A DNA stretch of 7,016 bases from NCBI GenBank assembly GCA_016280345.1, contig JAEEGN010000289.1, forward strand, positions 1-7,016, written 5' to 3'. Made by a program: the position numbers and the translations under genes. The notes beneath the pieces were generated by a model. That model made no database searches. It had not been told where the DNA came from and worked only from the letters and a program-made list of their open reading frames with translations. The DNA comes from Selenomonadaceae bacterium (GTDB taxonomy: Bacteria; Bacillota; Negativicutes; Selenomonadales; Selenomonadaceae). This document shows, in pieces, positions 1-5,239 of this stretch. Every line of letters begins with the position of its first letter. The stretch's first letter is position 1.

Positions 1-555
1 CCGGCAGATCAGCTGCGTCATCGTCCCCATCGGACAATAGACGCACCAGGAGCGCGGCTTGAAGGCGAGCATCGTCAAAAGGCCGAGGATGGCCGAGGTC
101 AGCATCAGGCTGTAAAGGCCGAAGGCGAACTGCGCCACCCACGGCGCGGCGCCGCCCGTGTAGGCCCATTCCCAGGGCACGCGCAGCGTCCAGAAGAGCG
201 TCACCGTCGGCGAAAGCGCCGCCGTACCCGCGTACACGCACCAGGTCGTATAGAGCATCTGGACGAACATCGCCAGGAAGAACGCAAGAAAGCCGTAGCG
301 GAACACTTTGCCCTTCATCCAGTCCGGCACGTCGCGGCGGCGCGAGAAGCCCTTTTGCCCGCCCAGGGCGCGCAGGAGCTGTCCCCGGTCGCAGTAGCGG
401 TTGCAGAAGCCCTTGTTGCCATAGCCCACGGCGAAGATCAGCGGCAGGCAGAAGCTGATGAGCCCGAGCCAGGCGAACAGGATATGGAAGAAGCCCATCG
501 TGAAGTAGATGACGGACCAGATCCACAGATAATTGTACCAATGCGTCTTTTTCAT
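1..555 (-). CDS. Membrane 4Fe-4S binding protein (NapH/polyferredoxin-like), C-terminus cut by window
   Basis: An open frame of 185 codons runs off the left edge, so the C-terminus is missing. The start ATG overlaps the upstream ferredoxin stop in an ATGA arrangement, indicating translational coupling. Hydrophobic segments lie near residues 10-45, 86-106 and 140-166. Cysteines sit in two groups: C51-x3-C55 in a GFCNRYCDRGQLL context, and C171-x2-C174-P175 followed by C184 in CVYCPMGTMTQLIC. This hydrophobic layout with paired loop cysteine motifs is typical of the NapH/YccM-like 4Fe-4S membrane proteins that pass electrons between a soluble ferredoxin and a membrane partner. The exact subfamily and partner cannot be told from this fragment. 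The position directly after a ferredoxin gene suggests that the two exchange electrons, which is an inference. Confidence 0.85.
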   Translation of the reverse strand, partial: MKKTHWYNYLWIWSVIYFTMGFFHILFAWLGLISFCLPLIFAVGYGNKGFCNRYCDRGQLLRALGGQKGFSRRRDVPDWMKGKVFRYGFLAFFLAMFVQMLYTTWCVYAGTAALSPTVTLFWTLRVPWEWAYTGGAAPWVAQFAFGLYSLMLTSAILGLLTMLAFKPRSWCVYCPMGTMTQLICR

Positions 556-758
556 GGGCGCGCCTCAATCCGTATGACGGAGGCCGGACATTCCCGGGCG
601 CAGAGCCCGCAGCCGACGCAGCGCGCGTCGTCCACGACGGAATACGTCCCCTTCCAGACCGTGATGGCGCCGCGGGGACAGACCTCCATGCAGGCGCCGC
701 AGGCGACGCAGAGATTCCGGTCCACCACCGCGTGGCGCTTTGCCCTGTTCTCAGCCAT
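552..758 (-). CDS. Small 2[4Fe-4S] ferredoxin
   Basis: This 68-residue soluble protein has two complete bacterial-type cluster motifs: C17-xx-C20-xx-C23-xxx-C27-P and C47-xx-C50-xx-C53-xxx-C57-P. Both have the spacing that binds cubane [4Fe-4S] clusters, and the length fits a minimal clostridial-type ferredoxin with a short basic N-terminal extension. The ATG at 756-758 is preceded by an AGGAGGG site (767-773) with an 8-base spacer, so the start is secure. The gene ends inside the start codon of the membrane Fe-S gene and begins 73 bases after the Nim-like gene on the same strand, with no clear terminator between. It is therefore probably the middle gene of a three-gene redox operon. Its role would be low-potential electron transfer in the cytoplasm; the donor and acceptor are unknown. 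Confidence 0.93.
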   Translation of the reverse strand: MAENRAKRHAVVDRNLCVACGACMEVCPRGAITVWKGTYSVVDDARCVGCGLCARECPASVIRIEARP

Positions 759-831
759 CCGCTGTTCCCTCCTGAAACGTCCTGTCTCCCCGGAAAACGT
801 CCGCGGCCTTCGTGCCGGCCGTTGCCCGGCG

Positions 832-1299
832 TCAGGGAAGGTTCCGCTTCCCGGTGATTTCCTCCAGGGTGATTTTCCCGACGAGCACCCGCGACAGGTT
901 CCGGCAGCGGTCCAGCGGGAAATCGGGGTAGCCGTACCGCTCGTTCAGCAGCCGGAGGGCCCGCCGGACTTCGTCCTCGTCCTCCGGGAACGCGCAGCGC
1001 CCGAAGCCGATCACGCTCTCGTAGCGCGCCGTGATGCCGTGGGCCATTTCCTCGGTCCGGTGGAAGATATCGCCCTCCACGCAGACCTCGGGGTGCGCCC
1101 GCAGCAGCTCGACCTTCCGCCCCTCCCGGGCGCAGTGGAAATACACCGCGATTTGCCCCTCCGCCGCTTCCAGGGCGAAGGAAACGGGCACGACGTAGGG
1201 GAACCGGTCCCCCTGCATGCCGATCCGCAGCGTATCACACCGTGACAGGATGGCGAGGATCTCGCTCCTGTCGGTCACTTCCCGCTCTTTCCGTCGCAA
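832..1299 (-). CDS. Nim-like / pyridoxamine 5'-phosphate oxidase-family flavoprotein
   Basis: The 155-residue product opens with MRRKEREVTD, the characteristic N-terminus of the NimA (5-nitroimidazole reductase-like) branch of the split-barrel FMN-binding family. Other visible signatures are FPYVVPVSFA (33-42), YFHCAREGRK (53-62) and an ARYESVIGFG stretch (91-100). The length matches the family. Translation uses a TTG codon (1297-1299). This start is supported by the conserved N-terminus and by a GGGAGG site at 1309-1314, 9 bases upstream. Relatives bind a flavin or heme cofactor, and some reduce nitroimidazoles; most copies in anaerobe genomes have unknown natural substrates, so resistance should not be assumed. 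A strong promoter lies at 1401-1429 with a hairpin in the leader. A ferredoxin and a membrane Fe-S protein follow on the same strand, suggesting a reductase supplied with electrons by them (inference). Confidence 0.92.
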   Translation of the reverse strand: MRRKEREVTDRSEILAILSRCDTLRIGMQGDRFPYVVPVSFALEAAEGQIAVYFHCAREGRKVELLRAHPEVCVEGDIFHRTEEMAHGITARYESVIGFGRCAFPEDEDEVRRALRLLNERYGYPDFPLDRCRNLSRVLVGKITLEEITGKRNLP

Positions 1300-1308
1300 T
1301 CGCCAACG

Positions 1309-1314
1309 CCTCCC
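1309..1314 (-). promoter_or_regulatory. Ribosome binding site fixing the TTG start of the Nim-like gene
   Basis: GGGAGG on the minus strand lies 9 bases before a TTG codon at 1299. No ATG or GTG in this frame gives a better-placed start, and TTG reproduces the conserved family N-terminus, so this site decides the start. Confidence 0.75.
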
Positions 1315-1361
1315 GTCCGGTTTTGCCGCGGCCGCCGGCCGGGCACAGAGCCGTTTTCGTC

Positions 1362-1390
1362 GCGCCGTTTTCGTGCCGGGAAAACGGCGC
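1362..1390 (-). promoter_or_regulatory. Perfect 11-bp hairpin at the 5' end of the Nim operon transcript
   Basis: GCGCCGTTTTC (1362-1372) and GAAAACGGCGC (1380-1390) are perfect inverted repeats separated by 7 bases. The promoter at 1401-1429 predicts transcription starting near 1394, so the hairpin would form almost immediately at the mRNA 5' end. It could protect the mRNA or act as an operator. The left arm also overlaps a direct repeat GCCGTTTTCGT (1350-1360 and 1364-1374). There is no following U-tract on the minus strand, so it is not a terminator. Confidence 0.6.
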
Positions 1391-1400
1391 TCTGCCTTTC

Positions 1401-1429
1401 AATATATCCCAGGGCGGGAGAAAAGTCAA
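1401..1429 (-). promoter_or_regulatory. Sigma-70/A promoter of the Nim-ferredoxin operon
   Basis: The minus strand has TTGACT (1424-1429), a 17-base spacer and TATATT (1401-1406), five of six consensus bases in each box. The predicted start is near 1394, giving a leader of roughly 95 bases before the TTG codon. Confidence 0.8.
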
Positions 1430-1485
1430 TCGGCCACGGGGCAATTACGCGGCCGCGGGTGGCGGAGCCTGTCCCGCGCCGTCGC

Positions 1486-1514
1486 TTGCGTTCTCCGGGA
1501 AATTCCGCTATAGT
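1486..1514 (+). promoter_or_regulatory. Sigma-70/A promoter of the secreted-protein gene
   Basis: TTGCGT (1486-1491), a 17-base spacer and TATAGT (1509-1514) lie 34 bases before the ATG at 1548. The predicted start is near 1521. It is divergent from the Nim promoter, with 56 bases between the two -35 boxes, so one regulator could act on both. Confidence 0.65.
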
Positions 1515-1547
1515 TAGAGTATCGACAACGAAAGGAGCGGGGAACGC

Positions 1548-2321
1548 ATGACGACGATACGACGGATGGGACTGGCGCTGGCGCTGGCGGCGGGCGTCCT
1601 GCTGGGCGGCGCGGCGGAGGCGGCGATGGGAGAGGAAGAGCAGCAGCTCGACGTCCTTTCGACGCAGAAGCAGATATGGGAGCGGGAAATGTGCCTCGAC
1701 GAAGCCATCGCCCAGGACGGGAAATTCGTCGTGACCGACCTCGACCGCAACGGGCGGCTGGAGCTCCTGTTCACGACGACGGCCGGCCCCGAAGAACGTA
1801 TTGAGAACTGGGGCTACGAGGTCAATGAACAGGGCGACGGCGTTGCCCTCATCAAGTTCCCGGAGGCGGCGGGGGATCTGGTGATCGACCGGCCTCTCGT
1901 CACCATGTATTTCGCCTGTCAGATCGGCACCCGCCATTACGTTTTCTCCTCCTCCCGGTGGCGCCCCAACGCGTCGGGCGGCTGGACGCACCGTGGCGGG
2001 CTGTTTGGCCTGTGCTTGTGGCAGGGAACCTTCCGGGCGGAGCCTTTGGGCAGCTTCCATGAACTCCATGAAGGGCGCGACCTGTCTCCCGTGGCGGCGG
2101 TGTACCGCGACCGCGACGCCAGGGTCATCGACGAAGCGGCTTACCGGAACCTCGCGCGCGAAACTTACAACTACTACCACCTGTTCGAGGTGAAGCTGGG
2201 CTGGGTAAAGGTCGCCGAGCTGGCAAAGGCGATGGGCGACAGGGAGAAAGTGCGGGCGCTGTTCGCCCGTTCCTGGGCGGATTTCCGGGAGAAGGAGATA
2301 GACGTCGGACCGGTGCACTGA
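1548..2321 (+). CDS. Secreted protein of unknown function with an EF-hand-like DxDxNG motif
   Basis: The 257-residue product has a basic start (MTTIRR), a hydrophobic core (residues 7-22) and an A-E-A/A signal-peptidase I-type site near residues 23-26, so export is likely. There is no lipobox cysteine. Residues 64-72 read DLDRNGRLE, a calcium-loop-like DxDxNGxxE pattern seen in EF-hand, dockerin and VCBS-type repeats; with a single copy, metal binding is only a possibility. The rest is a mixed beta-rich region with many aromatic residues (about 87-170), then a helical C-terminus (about 195-250). Three cysteines (C49, C124, C156) remain in the mature part. An AGGAG site (1533-1537) is 10 bases from the ATG. 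An alternative in-frame ATG at 1566 has no better site. I do not recognise the family. The gene has its own promoter and no clear terminator. Confidence 0.85.
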   Translation: MTTIRRMGLALALAAGVLLGGAAEAAMGEEEQQLDVLSTQKQIWEREMCLDEAIAQDGKFVVTDLDRNGRLELLFTTTAGPEERIENWGYEVNEQGDGVALIKFPEAAGDLVIDRPLVTMYFACQIGTRHYVFSSSRWRPNASGGWTHRGGLFGLCLWQGTFRAEPLGSFHELHEGRDLSPVAAVYRDRDARVIDEAAYRNLARETYNYYHLFEVKLGWVKVAELAKAMGDREKVRALFARSWADFREKEIDVGPVH

Positions 2322-2351
2322 CGGCCGCGCCGTATCGTCCGGCCGGCGTCC

Positions 2352-2380
2352 TTGACAACGGGGCAACCGCTGAGTAATAT
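2352..2380 (+). promoter_or_regulatory. Near-consensus promoter of the double-receiver gene
   Basis: A perfect TTGACA (2352-2357), a 17-base spacer and TAATAT (2375-2380) predict transcription from about 2387. That places the start only about 10 bases before the upstream ATG at 2397, which lacks a ribosome binding site, and supports the ATG at 2430 as the real start. Confidence 0.82.
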
Positions 2381-2416
2381 TTGAACAGACAGCTTCATGC
2401 GACAGGAAAAAGGAAC

Positions 2417-2422
2417 GGGGGT
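2417..2422 (+). promoter_or_regulatory. Ribosome binding site choosing the ATG at 2430
   Basis: GGGGGT can pair with the anti-Shine-Dalgarno through one G-U wobble and lies 7 bases before the ATG at 2430. A second purine-rich stretch, AAGGA (2410-2414), lies further upstream. No comparable site precedes the ATG at 2397. Confidence 0.55.
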
Positions 2423-2429
2423 AATCCGC

Positions 2430-3260
2430 ATGACAACGAACCTTTCCGAAAACGAAATGCCGCTTTCGGTGCTGGTCGCCGACGGCGACGAAGACAGCCG
2501 GCGGCGGACGCAGGCGGCGCTTGCCGAGGCCGGCATCGGCTCCGACGGGGCCGGCAGCGGCGCCGAAGCGATGGATCTGGTTCACCTGCGTCACGCGCGG
2601 CGGCAGGACTATGACCTGATTCTCGTCGACCGGGCGCTGACGGCTCCGGGCGGCGCGGCGATTGTCCGCGAGATCCGCGACCTGCTCGGGGAGAACGCCA
2701 CGGTCGCCACGGTCGTCATCGCCGTTTCCCCGCAGGACGATGCTGACGCGGCGGGCTCCGACGCGGACGCGTTCCTGGCAAAGCCCTTCTCTTCGGCGGA
2801 CGTCCTGCGGGAATACCGCCGGGCGCGCCGTCACCGGCTGTCCGGCGACAGTATGCCGCATCCGGCGGAGCTGGAGGGCAAACACATCCTCGTGGCCGAG
2901 GATATGACGGTCAGCGCCGAAATCGTCAGGCAGATGCTGGCGATGAATTTCCTGACGGTCGATCGCGCCGAGGACGGACGGAAAGCCGTCGATCGCTTCG
3001 AGGAAAGCCCGGCCGGTTACTACGACGCGATCCTGATGGACATCCGCATGCCGGTCATGGACGGACTCGACGCCACCAAAGCCATCCGCGCTTTGGCGCG
3101 GCCCGACGCGAAAACCGTTCCCATCATCGCCCTGACCACAAGCCAGCATGACGAGGACGTGCAACGCTCGCTGGCGGCGGGCATGGACGCGCACCTGGAG
3201 AAGCCGGTGGAGCCGGAGCAGCTTTACCGCACGCTGGCGGAGCTGATCGGCAAACGCTGA
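2430..3260 (+). CDS. Stand-alone tandem receiver-domain (REC-REC) response regulator
   Basis: The product is 276 residues from the ATG at 2430 (287 if the weaker ATG at 2397 is used). It consists of two CheY-like receivers and nothing else. REC1 (about 12-130) has the phospho-acceptor D67 in LILVDRAL, S100 at the switch Thr/Ser position and K118 in FLAKPF. Its Mg-binding acid pair reads D18-G19 instead of DD/ED. REC2 (about 151-272) is complete: E157-D158, D204 in ILMDIRMPVMDG, T236 and K258 in HLEKP. No DNA-binding, enzymatic or HPt output is present. The LEGKHILVAED linker and REC2 style closely resemble the C-terminal double receivers of Bacillota hybrid sensor kinases, so this may be a detached kinase tail acting as a phosphate sink or relay (inference). 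It has its own strong promoter. A diguanylate cyclase gene lies convergently downstream. Confidence 0.93.
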   Translation: MTTNLSENEMPLSVLVADGDEDSRRRTQAALAEAGIGSDGAGSGAEAMDLVHLRHARRQDYDLILVDRALTAPGGAAIVREIRDLLGENATVATVVIAVSPQDDADAAGSDADAFLAKPFSSADVLREYRRARRHRLSGDSMPHPAELEGKHILVAEDMTVSAEIVRQMLAMNFLTVDRAEDGRKAVDRFEESPAGYYDAILMDIRMPVMDGLDATKAIRALARPDAKTVPIIALTTSQHDEDVQRSLAAGMDAHLEKPVEPEQLYRTLAELIGKR

Positions 3261-3346
3261 CCGCGGGAAATCGAAAATTGCCATTGACAGGAAAGACGAT
3301 GGCGACCAAACGGGGCTGTGTCCAAAAAAATGCTTACCAGTGCACT

Positions 3347-3415
3347 CCCTCCGGCGCTTCGCGCCGTAACGTGCCACTGGCACGTCACGCCCTCCCGAGG
3401 GAGGCTCGCAGAGCC
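3347..3415. repeat. Cluster of four small hairpins, REP-like intergenic element
   Basis: Four inverted repeats follow each other almost without gaps. They are CGGCGC/GCGCCG (3352-3366, loop TTC), ACGTGCC/GGCACGT (3369-3385, loop ACT), CCTCC/GGAGG (3391-3404) and GGCTC/GAGCC (3403-3415, loop GCA). The element is preceded by GGGGCTGTGTCC and an A7 run (3313-3330). It lies in the gap between two convergent genes and has no open frame of its own. The words CCCTCC, TTCGCGCC and CGTAACG recur in the same order at 3698-3742. The structure is typical of REP/MITE-like intergenic repeats; copy number elsewhere in the genome is unknown. Confidence 0.6.
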
Positions 3416-3501
3416 AAAGCCGAAGTTTTACGCGGAAATTATGCGAGAACTATATGATTTCGGCATTTCTTTGGCGTAACGTGTCGGCGAGAAGCAAAAC
3501 A

Positions 3502-3534
3502 AAAAAAGGCGCCCAGCGGTTGGGCGCCTTTTTT
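3502..3534. terminator. Strong bidirectional intrinsic terminator
   Basis: GGCGCCCA (3508-3515) and TGGGCGCC (3521-3528) form an 8-bp G+C-rich stem with a 5-base loop. It is followed by T6 on the plus strand and preceded by A7, which gives a U-tract on the minus strand. It can end transcription from both the double-receiver gene (plus) and the diguanylate cyclase gene (minus), although it lies about 250 and 300 bases from their stop codons. Confidence 0.92.
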
Positions 3535-3697
3535 GATTGCTTTTGACGATAAAAAGTCAAAAAGACAAATGAAAAAATGGAAACGAGTGGCAAGAAGCTT
3601 GATATTTCGGGATTTATCGTGTTTTTGTCCGACTTTTTTCGATTTTTTCTACTGAACAAAACGCTTTACATGGTGTCTATTTTGTGGGGAACGAAAT
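3535..3697. other. A+T-rich intergenic core without a supported gene
   Basis: Hand counting 3541-3660 gives about 32% G+C, far below the neighbouring genes. A second hairpin, TTTTGAC/GTCAAAA (3541-3562, 8-base loop), follows the terminator. Short frames of 60 and 69 codons on the two strands lack ribosome binding sites, and the 69-codon frame runs through the terminator hairpin. Nothing else is recognisable; composition and flanking repeats suggest acquired or non-coding DNA. Confidence 0.5.
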
Positions 3698-3742
3698 CCC
3701 TCCGCGCCCCCTCCCTTCGCGCCTCAGAGGAGGTTCGTAACG
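3698..3742. repeat. Degenerate second copy of the hairpin-cluster repeat
   Basis: CCCTCC (3698-3703), TTCGCGCC (3716-3723) and CGTAACG (3736-3742) occur in the same order and orientation as in the cluster at 3347-3371, but with extra bases between them. Small stems can form (GCGC/GCGC, CCTC/GAGG at 3722-3733). The two copies bracket the A+T-rich core and the terminator. Confidence 0.4.
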
Positions 3743-3824
3743 CGAAAGCTGACGGTTGACGTATAAAGGTTTTCGCCAAGCCTAAAAGGGTGGCGCGGCG
3801 ATCGGAGGAGGCTTCTTCGCCCGC

Positions 3825-4931
3825 TCATGCTCCTTCTGGCCCCTTCGGCGGCAGGGCGCGGATGATCTGGTCCTTGCCGTGGCGTTTGCCGTAGTAGAGC
3901 TTCGCGTCGGCGTCGTCCATCATGTCCTGGACCGACGCGCCCTCCCGGTAAGGGGCGAGGCCGATGGTCACGGTCACCGACACCTCCGTCTCGTCCCGGT
4001 AGAGCACTCTTGCGGCCTTGATCTCGCGGCGGATGCGCTCGGCCGCTTCGGCCGCCCGGTCCTCGCCGGCCTTCAGCAGGACGAGGATTTCTTCGCCGCC
4101 CCAGCGGAAGACGAAGTCGTCCTTCTTCACGCAGGTGGAAATGACGCGGGCGATCTGCTTCAGCACCTCGTCGCCGCAATCGTGGCCATAGGTGTCGTTC
4201 ACCTGTTTGAAGTCGTCGATGTCCAGCAGCAGCAGGCAGAAATCCGACTGCCCGGCGCGGGCCAGCGCGTGGGCCGCCTGCAGATGGGTGTCCAGACTCC
4301 GGCGGTTCAACAGGTGCGTCAGGGTATCGTAGTTGGCGTGCTTCTCCAGCTCTTCCACCAGGAACTTGCCGCCCAGATAAGTGATGACGTTCACCGACAG
4401 CAGCATGAGGCCGAGGCCGACGACGCGGAACATGAGATTCATGGCGAAGAGCTCGTCCTGCGCCGGCAGCAGCATATCGCTTCCGAGGAACCAGGAGATC
4501 GCCAGGGAAACGACGATGGCCGTCGACGTCAAGGCCACCAGCTTCGGATCGAAAAAGAAGGCCTCCACGATGGTGAAAAGCAGGAAATACGCCCAGAAAT
4601 CGGTGAAGGGCCATAGATAGGAGATGGCGTTCCATTGGATGACGATGATGACCGCCATCGTGATCTTGGCGGCGCGGAGCTTGTCGGGGCGGACGATGCC
4701 GTCGGCGCCGAAGCCGGTGCGGATGAAATAGATGCCGACGGCGAGATAGACCAGCGTGGAGGCGTCGAAAAGCGCCAGCAGCGTGCCGTCGATGGGCGGA
4801 TACCAGCCGCTGGCCTGCATGAAGGTAATGGAAGCGGCGGCGCAAACGCAATAGGCGGGAATCAGCAGCACGATGATCTTGTACACCCGGTTCAGATACG
4901 CGTCCAGCGCCGCCATTTCCATTTTGTCCAT
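3825..4931 (-). CDS. Membrane-bound diguanylate cyclase (GGDEF domain)
   Basis: The 368-residue protein should make c-di-GMP from two GTP. Six hydrophobic segments lie near residues 18-36, 52-70, 87-104, 110-127, 131-150 and 164-187, forming a membrane sensor of no recognised class. A short linker (190-199) leads into the GGDEF domain (about 200-360). Metal and substrate residues are intact in LLLLDIDDFKQVNDTYGHDCGDE (234-255; D237, N245, D246). The active-site loop is RWGGEEI (276-282), a GGEEF variant with Ile in the last position. The inhibitory-site RxxD reads K269-K-D-D272, so product inhibition may be weakened (inference). The ATG at 4931 is chosen over an in-frame one at 5078 because a GGGGGGG site lies 8 bases upstream, and the longer frame would run through the promoter. 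There is no EAL or HD-GYP domain. Transcription probably ends at the bidirectional terminator near 3528-3502. Confidence 0.94.
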   Translation of the reverse strand: MDKMEMAALDAYLNRVYKIIVLLIPAYCVCAAASITFMQASGWYPPIDGTLLALFDASTLVYLAVGIYFIRTGFGADGIVRPDKLRAAKITMAVIIVIQWNAISYLWPFTDFWAYFLLFTIVEAFFFDPKLVALTSTAIVVSLAISWFLGSDMLLPAQDELFAMNLMFRVVGLGLMLLSVNVITYLGGKFLVEELEKHANYDTLTHLLNRRSLDTHLQAAHALARAGQSDFCLLLLDIDDFKQVNDTYGHDCGDEVLKQIARVISTCVKKDDFVFRWGGEEILVLLKAGEDRAAEAAERIRREIKAARVLYRDETEVSVTVTIGLAPYREGASVQDMMDDADAKLYYGKRHGKDQIIRALPPKGPEGA

Positions 4932-4939
4932 CGGCCTTT

Positions 4940-4948
4940 CCCCCCCTT
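4940..4948 (-). promoter_or_regulatory. G-rich ribosome binding site deciding the cyclase start
   Basis: AAGGGGGGG on the minus strand lies 8 bases before the ATG at 4931. It relies on G-U pairing rather than a canonical AGGAGG. The seven-G tract beside an A-run is a homopolymer that could vary in length and tune translation. Confidence 0.5.
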
Positions 4949-5006
4949 TTTTTCCGTAATAAGCCCGCCGGTACGCGGCCGGGCGGCTCGTCGCCCTTGC
5001 CGGCGC

Positions 5007-5022
5007 CAAACAACCCTGTTTG
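5007..5022. promoter_or_regulatory. Inverted repeat over the cyclase transcription start (possible operator)
   Basis: CAAACA (5007-5012) and TGTTTG (5017-5022) are perfect inverted repeats with a 4-base spacer. With the -10 box at 5026-5031, transcription should begin near 5019, inside this repeat, a position suited to repressor binding. No regulator is identified. Confidence 0.4.
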
Positions 5023-5025
5023 TAT

Positions 5026-5054
5026 ATTATATACCATCGGACCGTCAGAGCAAA
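5026..5054 (-). promoter_or_regulatory. Promoter of the diguanylate cyclase gene
   Basis: A perfect TATAAT -10 box (5026-5031, minus strand) lies within a 13-base palindrome GTATATTATATAC. The -35 is weak: TTTGCT with 17-base spacing (5049-5054), or TTGCTC with 16. A TG lies just upstream of the A+T-rich -10 segment and may strengthen it. The leader would be roughly 90 bases. Confidence 0.65.
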
Positions 5055-5056
5055 AC

Positions 5057-5088
5057 AAAAAATTGTCATCCGCGTCATTCAGCGGACG
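5057..5088 (-). terminator. Possible intrinsic terminator of the PhzF-family gene
   Basis: On the minus strand a 7-bp stem with one G-U pair (5082-5088 with 5067-5073, 8-base loop) is followed after four bases by six U and then GUUUU. The stem is modest and the U-tract is slightly displaced. The position fits, 150 bases after the PhzF stop and directly upstream of the cyclase -35 region. Confidence 0.4.
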
Positions 5089-5119
5089 GGTTCTTTTTTT
5101 CCGGCCAGTCGAATGCCGG

Positions 5120-5166
5120 GCAAGCGAAAGGAACGGCTCCTTCGCGTAGCCGTTCCTTTCGCTTGC
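5120..5166. repeat. 19-bp perfect inverted repeat
   Basis: The arms 5120-5138 and 5148-5166 are perfectly complementary over 19 bp with a 9-base loop; the arm contains GCGAAAGGAACGGCT. A smaller stem CCGGC/GCCGG (5101-5119) abuts it. Neither strand has a U-tract directly after the long stem, so it is not a standard intrinsic terminator. It lies in the 3' untranslated region of the PhzF-family gene and may stabilise the mRNA, or be a REP-like or protein-binding palindrome. Confidence 0.7.
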
Positions 5167-5239
5167 GTTTCTGATGGTCGGGGAAGATGGCCGCGTCTTT
5201 TTTCCCGCCGGCGCGATCCGCGAAGGGCGGTACGATTCC

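Noticed and set aside
2397..2429. Upstream ATG start giving the double-receiver protein 11 extra residues.
   Set aside because: It would sit about 10 bases after the predicted transcription start with no Shine-Dalgarno site; the ATG at 2430 has one.
1275..3383. A 702-codon open frame on the minus strand opposite the secreted-protein and double-receiver genes.
   Set aside because: It has no domain resemblance, is rich in Arg/Pro/Gly/His as expected for antisense G+C-rich DNA, and overlaps two well-supported genes, a promoter and the Nim gene start.
3347..3415. Possible CRISPR array or tRNA in the hairpin cluster.
   Set aside because: There are no regularly spaced identical repeats and no cloverleaf; the stems are different from one another.
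3450..3659. A 69-codon minus-strand frame in the A+T-rich gap.
   Set aside because: It reads through the terminator hairpin and has no ribosome binding site; its residues are produced by A/T runs and the hairpin arms.
3577..3759. A 60-codon plus-strand frame after the terminator.
   Set aside because: No ribosome binding site or promoter, and its end lies in the degenerate repeat.
4932..5078. N-terminal extension of the cyclase by 49 residues.
   Set aside because: It would place the promoter and operator-like repeat inside the coding region, and the extension has no family resemblance; the internal ATG has a ribosome binding site.
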